A stretch of 64,000 nt of DNA, from contig CM033399.1 of NCBI GenBank assembly GCA_019426215.1, positions 28,095,022-28,159,021 on the forward strand, read 5' to 3'. Shown in pieces: positions 35,099 through 47,055 of this stretch (the stretch's first letter is position 1; every line of letters starts with the position of its first letter). The position numbers and the translations under genes are program-made. Below the pieces are notes generated by a model. It was not told the DNA's origin, ran no database searches, and saw only the letters and a program-made list of their open reading frames with translations. The DNA comes from Buddleja alternifolia (Eukaryota > Streptophyta > Magnoliopsida > Lamiales > Scrophulariaceae).

Positions 35099-35466
35099 TT
35101 CTACAAAAAAACAGGGTTTCAGAGACGGAAATAAATCTGTCTAAAAAATGAGACGGATTTGGAGATAGATAACGTATTTGTCTTAAATCTGAGATAGATT
35201 TCTTGCGAACACATTATTCCGTCTCAGTCTCATAATAATGGCGAAACAGAGACGGGTTAATTTCGTCTCCAACTACGTACTATGTTCAGAGACGGAAATA
35301 TTCCGTCTCAATTTTGAAAATTTGAGAATGAATCGGAGATGAATTTTGAGATGAAAAGATTCCATCTCTAATTGTTTTCATTGACCAAATTCAAAGACGA
35401 AAATATTTCGTCTCAACTTTTTCTAAATTTGAGATGGATTCAGAGACAGAATTATCTGTTTATTGA
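35099..35466. mobile_element. CACTA-like transposon end with sub-terminal repeats
   Basis: A degraded CACTACAAAAAA-type terminus (TTCTACAAAAAAACAGGG at 35100) is followed by at least eight direct and inverted copies of a GAGACGGA/TCCGTCTC word. Such motif clusters within ~350 bp of the end are typical of plant En/Spm (CACTA) elements, where transposase binds. No transposase or second end was identified. Confidence 0.5.
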
Positions 35467-35793
35467 AATATGATAAATAAAAAAATTTAGTAGGAAGCCC
35501 CGGAAAATCGAAACCCTAACCTCTATCATACGGGCTCGAGGAAGAAACCACTAAACTAAGCACCATTACGGGTGAATTTTCGTCTATATTTATATTTATA
35601 AAAATAACAAATAAATAGAAAAGAACAGCAGCTAATCATTCTGCAAACACACGATTCACTGTTCAGAAAAAAAAAAAGAAGGTAAAATCAAAATCCCTAG
35701 CCACAGGCGGCTCCACTGCACCACCACCTCCTCCAGATCGCACCACCGCCTCCAAATCGCACCACCGCCTCTATTATTACATAACCCCAAATT

Positions 35794-36228
35794 ATGCTCC
35801 GCCGGTCGTTTCGCCTCCGCCAATCGTTTCCACCTCCTCCACCATTTTCGCCGCCACCACTTCTAAGAACTCGATCCGGTAACAGTAGATTTCCAACCGG
35901 TTGTATATATTCTCATTCTTCAATCTCTCTGCATTCGCCATCTTCAATTTTCTGTCCTCCGCCGCTGTCACCACCCCTGCGATTGAGAGCTCACTCTATC
36001 TCCGTTGTCTGCCATATGTCTGCTGATTTCAGATTTTACTGTAGCATTATAGGCAAATAAGCCCTAATTTAATCTCCTAAGACTGTGAAATATGATATCA
36101 ACTGACAATTTTCGTTATTAATTGTCTCAGCTTGCGAGTCTCTTCACATTGAAATTGAGGATTTGCTTTCTAGAATTATACATGTTAGACAGATTGGAGT
36201 TGTTGCCATCTCACGCAACCCAGGCCAG
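35794..36228 (+). pseudogene. Exon-like sequences beside the CACTA end, possible captured gene fragment
   Basis: An ATG frame from 35794 begins with an Arg/Ser/Pro-rich leader (MLRRSFRLRQSFPPPP...) like an organelle-targeting peptide. Downstream, 36131-36228 lies between TGTCTCAG and CAG|GTTCGC and encodes a well-formed segment (IEIEDLLSRIIHVRQIGVVA). Protein identity is unknown. Adjacent CACTA repeats suggest transposon-mediated capture, but a decayed host gene is equally possible. Confidence 0.35.
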
Positions 36229-36522
36229 GTTCGCTTAGCGGAATATTAAAAATTTAAAATTCTATCCGAAACAAGATTAATGTGTGTTTAGTCAAACTAA
36301 TATAAACGAAAAAAAATCTAACAATGCGAAATACCTTTTTCGCTATTGCCCTCTTACAAGTTTTTGATCAATCAACCCAAACCGAAAAAATCCGTCGCCT
36401 CAAATTCCGTTCAAACCTGTCGACCTTCACGAAATCGCGAGCTCCAATTTTTCGTTCCTCTTGTATCTTCAAGCGATCCAATCGTCTTGCCTCTAAGATG
36501 TATCCACACCTCCGTATAGTTC

Positions 36523-36557
<35 letters not shown>

Positions 36558-36603
36558 TGCTAGCCTATATATTTATTTTAGATCCAAATCTAGGCTTAAT
36601 ATA
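36229..36603. other. Intergenic with (TA)n microsatellite
   Basis: A (TA)n run at about 36524-36555. A 79-codon frame at 36324-36563 runs into the repeat and shows no domain. Confidence 0.45.
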
Positions 36604-38413
36604 TGAAGGTTGGAATATTATGTGAAAGATTAAGCTCAACGCATGAGCAAAATCTTGTCTAAATAAAAAGGCTAAGGGCGCCTACTTAGAGAAAAATAGA
36701 AGACGAAATTTCTCTCTCTTTCTTTTATGTTGGGCTAAATTTTCACTATCTGAAAGTGTTTGTGTTTTTCTCTTAGCATACATATTTATAGGGAGACAAG
36801 ATAAAATCAAATCTCCAATATTTGACCTTCATCTGATCCTAAGTAAATTCAATCAGGGAGTTTCCTTAAAGCAAGGAATTTAGTCAACAAGCTAACTAAT
36901 TCCTTTTCTGTTTCCTAAATATTTCCTTGATACCTCTTTGATCAAGACATGGAGAGGAATTAATTCCTCTCCTAATTTTCGCCCATGTACACACCCACTT
37001 CATGTCTTGTAGTCCAAGAATTTTATTTTACTTGATTTAATTCTTGACTCCTATTTAATTAAATAGTCCAACCATTTAATTAAATACTACATAATAATTA
37101 AACTCCAACCCTAATTATTATTAGCCCAATTATCCATTAATTTTATTTAATTTTCGACCAAGTCTACTAATTAAATAAAATCCTTGGATTCTACTAGGTC
37201 CATTAATTAATTAATTTTTCTTGATTAATTAAATAGTCCAATTAATTGATATTCTACCAATTAATTAATATTCCATAGGTAAGTACTAGACTTTCCTAAT
37301 TTTACCTTAACTTCCAAAGTTGATTAATCATATCTTATAAACAAGAACCTTAGGAGTTAGTGTGTGACCCCTTAAGCTCGTTCATGTGCTATTAGTAAGT
37401 ACATTTTCCAAAAGTGCCAGTGTACCTTTCTTTATTTAGAAAGTACTTGATCAAATCTTCCTTGATTTAATCAGACCATGCATTACTCACCATAATATCA
37501 TGGCACCTATAAATGGAGGTTACTATCTAGCAACGGGCCCCGAAGATCTAGACACGAACGATGTTAAGATACTTAACCTATCATAACCACGATCCTCGCG
37601 TAAGTAAGATCCTTCCATCATATTTCTCGGATTGATATCTCGAGTAATGACTTATTCGAAATTCTTACGACCCAATCTCTATGTTTCTTTCATTGCAGGA
37701 TATCGATTCTCGCAATCGAAACGAGAAAACACTCCGCCTCTTTGGATTGCCATACTTTGCGCAAAGTTTCCTGAATTGATTCATTGAGCAAAACATATGA
37801 AATGTTTGATTAGCTAAATCGGTGATGGATCCCATCTTGATCTCTCATGTACCTTGACACATAATCATACTATACCCAAGATATCCCATATGACGACTTA
37901 CAAAGGAATCATGAGATAAGTCAAAGTATAATCGACTATGCTCAAAGTAACCAATGGAACCTCAGGTCCATAAGGATTATTCTTACACCTACGTGATTCT
38001 TGGAAATTTCATATTCGATCAGGCAAACCATTTTTAGAAATTTCCAGCGGGGTTGTTCAGTTTACTCATTATCCAAATGAGAACCCTCGTACACATCTAT
38101 GCCTATGGCACGAGGCACGTTCTCTAAGAACACATGTGTACAAGCAAGTCTTTTGGGTCTTTGTCAATATCTCTCATCTTAACAGACCCTTTAACGACTT
38201 GGAACCTTTTAAGAATCATGACCTTGGAGACATATTCCATCATCGTCATTCCGATGTACGATGATGTCCCATAGTTATGTGTGATTCAAGGGACTTCGTT
38301 CTAAGCTTATATAGACAGTTTAAGAAAAGAGAATGCCATAAAGATTTTGACTTATTATAGTAAGATTGTCATAGAGTATCTCGAGAATGGCAAACCGGGC
38401 ACCAACTCTATCA
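36604..38413 (-). repeat. Copia-type 3' LTR
   Basis: On the minus strand it starts with TGATAGAGTTGGTGCCC straight after a purine tract (AAGTGGGAGAT) and ends near ATATTCCAACCTTCA, typical of the Ty1/copia LTR start and of the end before a TGGTATCAGAGC PBS. About 1.8 kb. It contains ATTAATTAAT-rich segments. The 5' LTR and most of the element are missing. Confidence 0.6.
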
Positions 38414-38830
38414 ATCTCCCACTTGCCCAAGAGCCAATTGCCCCATGTACTCAAGGCCCATTCTCCAGAGATGTCCTACTCTAGTACTTTTGACTCAAGG
38501 GGTTTAGGTGATTGTGGGTTTGCTATATTATTTGTTATGTGCACATGTTTCACTTGAACATTGCCTCTCCCACCGATCTTCCAGATCATGGTATTGCCAT
38601 ATATGTATTTGGATTTCTGATGAGACCTAGGCTCATTTGCGCATGCAACAGCCCCTATTGTTATCACAATACCTAGTACTTGATCAACAATGATGGAATT
38701 ACTCCCACTCAGGGGTGCAATTCCTCACCAAAACGTCCACTTTAATGGTAGAAATCGTGGTTGTGGATTTCTTGGATCCTTTCCAGCTCACCGCTCCACC
38801 ATCGAGTCTTTCCTCTCTGGGTTAGGCGTG
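38414..38830 (-). pseudogene. Copia RNase H C-terminal fragment
   Basis: On the minus strand, GGAVSWKGSKK (38741-38800) matches the conserved start of the last copia RNase H block. 38476-38667 gives ANEPRSHQKSKYI and then a VQVKHVHITNNIANP segment, the usual end of copia pol. These are in different frames with stops between them. The PPT (38414-38425) and LTR follow as expected. It is truncated upstream. Confidence 0.7.
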
Positions 38831-39100
38831 CGCGCCATATTAGGTTTCATGCCCCTTCTTCATGGCAGACTCAGTGAAGATTCCTTACTTGGAATCTTTC
38901 AGCTCACCACGAGGATACTGTTGGGATCAGTGGAGCCCTTGGGGATGCCGATACAGCGAAAAATACAAATTTTAAAAATTAAAGCAACATCCCCGATTTA
39001 GGGATGGGTAGACATGGTACCAACAGATTCAAAAACTAAATTAAAGGTGAGTTTTCTCGTGTTTACCTCTTGAAGAACAAAACCACAACGTCTTTTTATA
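38831..39100. other. Rearranged copia-derived DNA
   Basis: 38870-38930 repeats, in diverged form, the GGTGAGCTGAAAG...CCAAG word of the adjacent RNase H block. From 38929, TGTTGGGATCAGTGGAGCCC resembles the start of another copia LTR in plus orientation. This is short and not certain. Confidence 0.3.
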
Positions 39101-39617
39101 GGTGAGTTTTCGGTTGCACTTTTGGTCTCATTGGATTAAAAAAGTTACACTTTTGGTCCCAGGTGTTAAAAAATAGACGAAAAATGGTGTGTGATATTCA
39201 CGCACCGCTAAGTCTCATGAACAAACAAAAAGAAGTTCAAAAACAATTAAATAAAATCAAAATTAGGTAAGAAAACAAAAAGAAAGGGAAATATGAAGAA
39301 CATCGTCTTCTTCTTCTTGATCGCATCACCGCCACCACCTAATTGCACCACCATCGCCACCAGCCAACCCCCTCAACCTCCGCCACCCACTTCGACTCCC
39401 CTGTCCACAAAATCCCCATGCCAATCACCTTTGTCGACAACCGAAAAGCCCCAACCCAGAGTGCATAGCCCCAACCCACGAAAAGCCCCAACCCACGAAA
39501 AGCCCTAACCCAGATTGCATAGCCCAAACCCACCAAAAAACTACAAATAGTTCTCATCCTCTCTTCAGGCGGTGGCGCTATGAAGAGTCTTTTTTTTTAA
39601 AGAAAAATGATAATATA

Positions 39618-42600
39618 TTACTCCAAAATAGCATCCGAAACAAGAGCTTCAAAAGCAAGATGAGGAAGACCAAGAACACCCTGTTGGATCCCCAAAGCGA
39701 AACGAGCAATAAAATGGTCTACTTGATTGCCCGAGCGTTGAATAAAAGCAAACGAACAAGAAGAAAAAGACGAGCTAAAGAAAAGAACATCATTAATCAA
39801 AGGCCTAATTCAGAGAGGGGATCACTACCAGCTTGAAATTGGAGAATGAGTGACTGACAGTCACCTTCAAGCACAACATTCATCCAACCCCTATTAAGAG
39901 CAAACAATAAAGCCTTCTTAGCAACTAAGGCTTCATCAATTTTTGGAGAAGCAAGAAAAGACCACTGCCGAAAAATCCACCCAAGGCACTGCCCCAAAGA
40001 ATCGCGAGCCACAACACCAGCACCAATTGAATTGTTCGACTCAAAGAGAGCCCCATCAAAGTTCAACTTAATAACCTGAGGGAGGAAAAAACCACTTTAC
40101 AAAATAAGGTTGCAAATAAGGAGAGAAAAAAAATCACGATTTGCATAATCAAAAACAGCCAAAAACATATGAGCAAGATGAACGAGGGTATCCGGTTCCA
40201 AACTCGACTGCTCCATTAGCATCTTATTCCGATTATTCCAAAGATACCAACAAACAATAAGAAAAAATTTGAACTCCCCAACATCTAACTCACCGTGAAT
40301 AAAGCGCAACCATTCTTCCACCTTCCCCGACCAACTCGAAATAACCCTCCAAGGCAGATTGGTGAGACACCACACAAGACGAGCAAAAGGACATAAAAAA
40401 AGGCTGTGATATATGGTTTCGTCCGGGCTGGAGCACAAAGGACAGTCACCTGAAACATCAAGCCTACTTTTGAGCAAATTGTGCTCAATATTCCGACAGA
40501 TTTTCCAAGAGAACAAATTAACTTTCGGGGGCAGCTTCAAACGCCACACAAAATTCCAATTCCGACTTACCGGAGCAGCTTCACAAAGGGATGAAGATGG
40601 TCTCTCTCTCTCCATAAAATATTGCGGGCAAGATGATAAGCCGAACAAACCACAAATTTGTAAAGTGCCAAACGAGTTTATCAACATTAGTTGAACGCCC
40701 CAACGGAATCTTAAAGATGGCTGATGCTTCCACATCTGATAAAGTACCCTTTATCAACTCTTCATTCCACCATCCATCAATACCCAATCTAAGATCACTA
40801 ACCTGTGTGTCATCTGGAAGTTGAGGTGGTTGCATAAAGATCTTAAATTTGCTAATACCCGGCACCACCCATGGATCCGCCCAAACTCTAACTTGTTGGC
40901 CACCACGAATTCTCCACCGACAACCTTCAAGAACTAACTCCCTAGCCCAAAGAACGCTGTGCCAAGTAAAAGATGGCTTAGACCCCAAACGCGCTTCTGA
41001 AAAGTTAAACTCTGGAAAATAATGGGCCTTGTAAATTCTGCTAAGACAATCGGGCCTCTGTAGAATCCTCCAACCTTGTTTGGCAAGCATAGCTCGATTG
41101 AACGCTTTGAGCTCCCGAAATCCTAAACCTCCTAGATCCTTTTTCAAACATAACTTGTCCCACGTCACCCAATGAATTTTTTTCGTATTACGATTACTCC
41201 CCCAAAAATGAGACATTGAAGATTGTATCTCTCTGAGAAGATGATCTGGAAGCTAGAAACAGCTCATGGCATATGTCGGGATCAACTAAATGACCGCTTT
41301 AAGCAAGACCTTCTTCCCTGCCTGCGAAAGAAACTGCGCAGTCCACCCTTGAAAGCATTTAACCACTTTCTCCCGAATGGACTCAAAAACTTCTTTCCGA
41401 GAACAACCTACAATTGATGGAAGCCCCAAATACATATCATGCTTATCCAGAATCTAAACTTGGAGAGTTTGAGCAAAGGTAACCCGATCCTGGTCCAGAG
41501 TATTTTTGCTGAACACAACAGATGATTTTTCAAAATTGATTTTCTGACCTGAAGCAACCTCATATCGATGAAGAATATCTCTGATACAATGAAAAGAAGT
41601 TGGGTTCAGCTGCATGAAAATAAGGGTATCATCGGCGAAGAAAAGAGGGAGACTCGGGGAGCTATCCTAGCAACAGCCACCCCCTGAATCGAACCATCCA
41701 CCTCCGCCGCTCGTAACATACAAGAGAATAGCTCTGCAACAATTACGAATAGGTAAGGTGACAAAGGGTCCCCCTGACGGAGTCCCCTTTGCTGGTGAAA
41801 GAAACCAAATTGAGCACCACTAAGCAATAAAGAGTAGGAAACAGATGAGACACACATCATAATAAGATTAATAAAACCCCGATTAAAACCTATCCTACCT
41901 AAGACATTTTCCAAAAAATTCCACTCTACCCTATCATATGCTTTGCTCATGTTTAGTTTCAATGCAACATGTCCTTCCTTTCCCCAGTTTTTGTTCTTGA
42001 GGAAATGACTAATCTCATAGGCAACACAAATATTATTAGAAATTAGGTGTCCCGGTACAAACGCAGATTGAATTTACGAAACAATCGAATCAAGTAAGGG
42101 TTTTATGCGACTGGCTAAGACTTTGGAAATGAGCTTGTAAATGATATTGCATAAGCTAATAGGACAAAATTGCTTTCATATTTTTTGGATTATCACACTT
42201 AGGGATCAAAACAATATGAGTGAAATTCATCTTAGGCATAAATTTCCCAGTATTCAAGATTTTCAAAATACATATAGTAACGTCCCGGCCAATGATATGC
42301 CAAAATTTTTGGTAGAATATGGGGAACATACCATCAGGCCCAGCGGATTTATAGGGATGCATTTGAGAAAGTGCAAATGATACCTCATCAGTTGAAAAGG
42401 AGCGCCTCAGCTCATTGTTTATCTTGTCAGTGACCCGAGGCTTGAGGTTTTACAGAACCATATCCACGTCTTCCTCAGCTGGACGAGCAGAACCAAAGAT
42501 ATCACGAAAGTAATCTAGCATGTTTTGCTAAATATCTTGCGCTCTCTCTCTTTCCAATCCCCTGACTCATCCCGCAAACGCACTATCGCATTACACTTCC

Positions 42601-43784
42601 TACGCTCAAAGGCCCTCGCATAGAAAAATTTCGTATTCCTATCCCCATCCCGCATCCAAAGAACCCGACTACGTTGGTGCCTGGCTACTTCATCTCTCAG
42701 CCTAATCTCTTCAAGCTGTCACCTAACTTCAACCTCCCAAATCTTACTCTCAGTCGAAATAGGACCCCTCCTAAAAGACTCAATAACACGCTCTAAATTA
42801 GCAATCTTACTTTTCTTCTGACCAACCGCCTCATTATCCCATTTTAACAAACCCACCCGACAATTTTTAATACATTCCCAAACACATTCAGACTCCTTCA
42901 GATTCTCTCCTGAAGCCTAAGAATCCCTAATAATTTGTTCACAATGATTGGATCGGATCCACATGGCTTCAAATCGAAAAAGGTGTTTCTTACGCTTTGG
43001 CTGATGATGACTCGACACTAGAGATAACTCGATAAGAAGATGAAGATGGTCGGAATAGGCTGAATCTAAGTGGGTGATACGCGAGTTCAAGAACTCTTGA
43101 CACCATAAAGAACTGCCATAAGCACGGTCAAGAAGGGCTTTGACCGTGTCTGGGTATTTGCGATTATTGCTCCAAGAAAATTTGTACCCATTGAACCTGA
43201 GATCGTACAAATTAACATTAGAGAGGGCCTTGAGAAAATTCCGAATTTGCCACTGGGCACGAGGCGGGTCCCCCCTTTCTCACCAGTCGTTACAATCTCG
43301 TTGAAGTCCCCCGCGATAAGTCATGGGACTGTCCCTGGGGCCTCAAACGATAAAGAAACACCCAAGACTCGACACGTTTAGCAACCTCAGGCTCTCAGTA
43401 AAAACCAGTAAAGCGCCACCCACTAACATTCATATTCAGTTTAATATCAACATCAATATGATTAAAAGACATTGACCAAAGACTCACATCAATAGATTTA
43501 TCCCATAAAAGACACAACCCGACCACAAGCATCGAAGCTGACTCCAAACATATTAGTTAAAACTTTAAGCCTTTTTATTTTATGACCAGAACATTTTGTT
43601 TCTGAAAAAACACAAGAGATGGTTTATGATGGCAAATAAGATTCGCTTTTTGTCGAACTGCCCACTGTTCTCCCAAACCGTGGCAGTTCCAAATGAGCAA
43701 ACTCATTGGGACAGGTGGGACTGCCCCGTAGTCGCCGCTGTTGAAGAGATCATTTTTTTTAGGTAGGATAACCGACATCCTCAT
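39618..43784 (-). pseudogene. L1 ORF2 (endonuclease-RT-RNase H), multiply broken
   Basis: Domains in order on the minus strand: endonuclease start (LIWNCHGLG, ~43700); endonuclease SDH segment (~43040-43070, AYSDHLHLL); RT finger (KSAGPDGM, ~42340); RT palm (KAYDRVEW at ~41930; RGLRQGDPLSPYLF at ~41770); FADD at ~41625-41640, reached only after a frameshift; L1 thumb and GGLGFREL (~41120); zf-RVT (WRLKLPPKVNLFSWK at ~40545; C-x2-C-x-H region ~40425); RNase H (NFDGALFES at ~40060; EGDCQSL at ~39865). Several frame changes and gaps exist between these blocks, so no functional ORF2 remains. Confidence 0.85.
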
Positions 43785-45124
43785 GAGTATTCGAATTTTC
43801 CAACAATTTTCTTTTTATGGATAAGGCACTAGGTCTGCTAGAGGACTGAAAGAATCTACGTTTAGAAGGTGGGTGATATGGTTCGGCCTTATTTGGGAAA
43901 ATGGATATTTGAAGTCGAATATTGATGAGAATAAGACTGATGACCGGGGTCGGGTGACATGTGTTAGGCCTAAAACCAGGTGGATGTAGCGGGGACTGTA
44001 ATGAAGAATCATGGAAATGAAAGTGGGTTGCACTTGTGGTGAGGGCTTGACTTATCTGACCATGATGCTGCCTATTACCCACCCCCAAATCAGTGACATT
44101 CAAGTCAGCCAGATGACGACTTTGAGCGAGATTAGACAGACAGGAGTTTTGCAAATGAGTACCTTGAGGATTTAGACAGTTCGTGTTTGAGTCCCCAAGA
44201 CGCTCGGCAACGAGAGGCGATTCATCCATAGGCTCCTCAAAGCCGTTCTGAAAATGGCGAAAGGATTCAAAACCAGGGGGCCCTATGAAAGGGAGGAGTA
44301 CGATGATTGGATATGGACCGAGTACGAGCAGATTCAACCAAATGGCTAGAGGTACCATGAACATCCCGTGAGTTAAGCTAATCCCCACAAGCATTCCCCA
44401 TCGAAGCATCACCATAATCATCCCTCGGAACAGAGCGCTGATTATTATTAGCAAATATTAGTTTACGTCGCGCTGGGGCTTTCAGCTTTGCGTCAAAAGG
44501 TAACTCCTCTGGTTCAACAAAGTTATCGTCATATCGGAGCACACAAACTTTGTCAATGTGACCAAGAAAATCGCACAGGTAGCAAAAGTTAGGCGAGCAT
44601 TCGTAGGTTATAGAAATTTGAAAACCCCGCCCGATGGACATTTTAATGTTAAAGATCTTTGCAAAGGTTTGTAATACCTATGCTAATGCACATACGGAGG
44701 ATAGTAACACAGAAATTATCAGACGAGTTGGAATCAGACTCAATGAACACCCCAATTTGATTTCCCAAAAACTTTGCCATCTCATCGATAATTTGGTTTA
44801 AAAGGAGCCCAAAAAGTTGAACAGAAAAATCAGCTCAATCAAGTTTGATAGATAAGGGGTCCTCATGATTTTCGGGGGCAGACGTAAAACGACAAGATTA
44901 TTATTGAAATTCCAAGGGTACTCATCTAGCACACGATCCCTATCTCTAATGTCCCCAAAACTGACCAGGAAACGATGCGAATTGATTTTTTGAATGTCAA
45001 CTCGCTTGACCACATTGAAAGCCACTAACAAAGTCCCCTTCAAGGCCGCAAAACTATACTTCCTACCCGTAAGCAACCGACCCACTAGTAAATGCCCCAT
45101 AATCTTACAACCAACCTGCCACAC
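43759..45124 (-). pseudogene. L1 ORF1 (DUF4283 and zinc knuckle), frameshifted
   Basis: 44798-45124 (with start further upstream) matches the DUF4283 RNA-binding region of plant L1 ORF1, with GRKYSFAALKG and the FLVSFGDIRDRDRVL, PWNFNNNLVVL segments. 44378-44641 contains the zinc knuckle context (CYLCDFLGHIDKVC, C-x2-C-x4-H-x4-C). 43759-44454 is the long variable C-terminal tail, in another frame. At least two frame changes separate these. ORF1 normally coats L1 RNA. Confidence 0.75.
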
Positions 45125-45135
45125 ATTCTGAGGGA

Positions 45136-45700
45136 CTACCGTTTCCTCTCCTCCTTAGTGGACAAGGAAAGGAGTTGTTCTAAACGTGAGATCTCGGGTT
45201 CCATCTCCCAGCAAGTGACCACCTGATAAAGAAAAACGAAGCTTGAGGTCCCAGAGTCGAAAACCTTCGCTGGACGACTCTTTCCTTGGAAATAGGATAA
45301 CTGAAAAATCAAAGGGCATCTTAGCCAAATCAAGAAAATAAAAACGCTATAGATTAAAAGGGCAAATATAAAAGGGAGAAGATTGGGGAAGAAGGGATAA
45401 TATAGAAGAGGTTGAATCTGGATGCAATAGACTTCGCCTTCCCAAGCACAAAACTGGAGAAAACCGAGGGCACCCAAAGAACTTTCACAATCAAACCGAC
45501 GATGGGTAATCATAGAATTCCAGTCAAAAATTGAAAACCTCACAATATAAATGGCAGAAACCCTCGTGTTTACCCTCCCTGATGTGTGTCTTGTGAGCAA
45601 GAGCCCAAGAAAAACCCTAAGGAGAAAGAGAAGATAAAGCGTGTAGCGATGGACAAGAAAGATAAAATTAAAAACTCATGGATTTTCGTCAAAGTTGGCG
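45136..45700 (-). other. L1 5' leader region
   Basis: Sequence between ORF1 and the L1 5' edge at the TSD, including a 154-codon open frame (45136-45600) whose last ~30 codons lead into the ORF1 region and may be its N-terminal part. An ACCCTCGTGTTTACCCTCCC segment at 45560-45580 recurs at 46875-46892 in the duplicated fragment. Confidence 0.4.
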
Positions 45701-46044
45701 GGCGCGATGAAGAGTTGGGGCGACGGTTTTGAGGGTGGGTTCAGGTGGAGTGAAGGTGGAGCGGAGACAATGTTGGGGAGTGAGGCGACAGGGATTTGGA
45801 GTTTAGGATACAATTTTCTATTTTTTTTTGCTCTAACATGTTCTTCTTTATTTCATGTTTTTGTTTTATTTTTCAATAATTCAGCAATTAATGGTGCGTG
45901 AATATCACATGCCATTTTTCGTCTATTTTTTAAAGTTTGGCACAAAAAATGTAACTTTTTGAGTTCTATTGGATCAAAAGTGCAATTGAAATTTCAATAA
46001 AATTAAATCTGAAATGGGTGAAATCCTATGAAACTAAAAGTAAA

Positions 46045-46231
46045 ATTTCCCCTAGTTGATAAACAACAACTTATACACACTTTTTAATGTCAAATAAATC
46101 TGTGAAAAATATTATAGCAACAAAACAAATATTCTTGCTAATTAAAAGAGATAATTAATTAATTAATGACAATCTTTGGTGTTATTACTCATTATTTGAT
46201 ATTTTATCACCAATATTCTTTTCTTATAGTG
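46045..46231. mobile_element. CACTA-type terminus (right end)
   Basis: The complement of 46206-46231 reads CACTATAAGAAAAGAATATTGG, a typical CACTA terminal sequence. An AACAAATATTCTTGCTAAT word inside it is an inverted relative. No left partner is visible. It is duplicated at 47400-47589, where the end reads CACTAAAAG. Confidence 0.45.
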
Positions 46232-46279
46232 AGAATATCATATTAGTGGAATCAAAATTATCCCACGTAGGTCTAGTAT

Positions 46280-46289
46280 ATATATTACC

Positions 46290-46325
<36 letters not shown>

Positions 46326-46327
46326 CC
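46280..46327. repeat. (TA)n microsatellite
   Basis: Alternating TA for about 35 bases within 46290-46325. The matching place in the duplicated copy (~47640) is a much shorter non-repetitive site, while (TA)n appears instead at ~47686-47702. Confidence 0.8.
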
Positions 46328-46502
46328 TAATGAGTATGGAAGCCCCTCAAACTCGTTGGTCGTATATATTTTTCATTTTTTTTGCCGATTTTTAGGCTCC
46401 AAAACGATGTCGTTTGGATGTGTTATCAGTGGTTTTAACTATGTAAATAGACAGGTGTCCCTGCGTGCTGGGATCCACCCATCTAAAGGACACGCTTCCC
46501 TC

Positions 46503-47055
46503 ATGAACACTCGTGAGTTACCCTGATCCCCATGACCATTCCCCACCGAAGCATCACCATAATCATCCCTCGGGATAGAGCACTGATTATTATTAGCAAA
46601 TATAGGATTACGTCGCGCTGGGGCTTGCAGCTTCACGCCGAAAGGTAAGTCCTATGGTTCAACAAAGTTATCGTCATATCGGAGCACACAAGCTTTGTCA
46701 ATGTGCCCAAAAAAACAGCACAGGAAGCAAAAGTAGGCAAGCGTTCGTAGGCTATAAAATTTTTGAAAACCCCACCCACGGACATTTTAACGTTAAAGAT
46801 CTTTGCAAAGGTTTTGTAATATCTATGCTAATGTGCATACGGAGGATAGTAACACAACATAAATGGCAGAAACCCTCGTGTTTACCCTCCCTGATGTGTG
46901 TCTCGTGAGCAAGAGCCCAAGAAAAACCCTAACACTAAGGAGAAAGAGGAGATAAAACGTGTAGCAAAGGACAAGAAAGATAAAATTAAAAACTCTCATG
47001 AAGAAAGAGATACACTCTCTAGAGAGAGAAATGTTTAAGCATTTTCGTCAAAATT
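46503..47055 (-). mobile_element. Duplicated L1 5' fragment with internal deletion
   Basis: 46503-46858 matches 44364-44715 (ORF1 zinc-knuckle region). It then jumps directly to the L1 leader (46858-47055, matching 45543-45700), skipping ~830 bp of ORF1. It ends at the L1 target duplication (GGCGCTATGAAGAGT, 47056-47070), and here the TSD copy matches the left one exactly. Part of a tandem duplication, not a separate insertion. Confidence 0.8.

Larger units (their letters stand above)
39589..45700 (-). mobile_element. Near full-length L1 LINE
   Basis: A 6.1-kb insertion flanked by the 15-bp TSD GGCGCTATGAAGAGT (39574-39588; GGCGCGATGAAGAGT at 45701-45715). The poly-A tail appears as poly-T at 39590-39598. 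On the minus strand the order is 5' leader, ORF1 (DUF4283, CCHC), ORF2 (endonuclease, RT, zf-RVT, RNase H). It is inside the Mutator-like element, so it is younger than that element. A second, deleted copy of its 5' end lies at 46503-47055. Confidence 0.9.
39101..46044. mobile_element. Mutator-like TIR element, split by an L1
   Basis: Left end 39101-39206 and right end 45893-46044 are inverted copies. They share AAAAAATAGACGAAAAATGG and GTGATATTCACGCACC, and the TTGCACTTTTG segment with small changes. Removing the L1 (39589-45700) leaves ~0.8 kb of interior without transposase. The left interior is proline-rich with a short CCCCAACCCACGAAAAG repeat at ~39465-39510. Long TIRs beginning GGTGA/GGGGA suggest a non-autonomous MULE, but no clean 9-bp TSD was found. 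Confidence 0.55.
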
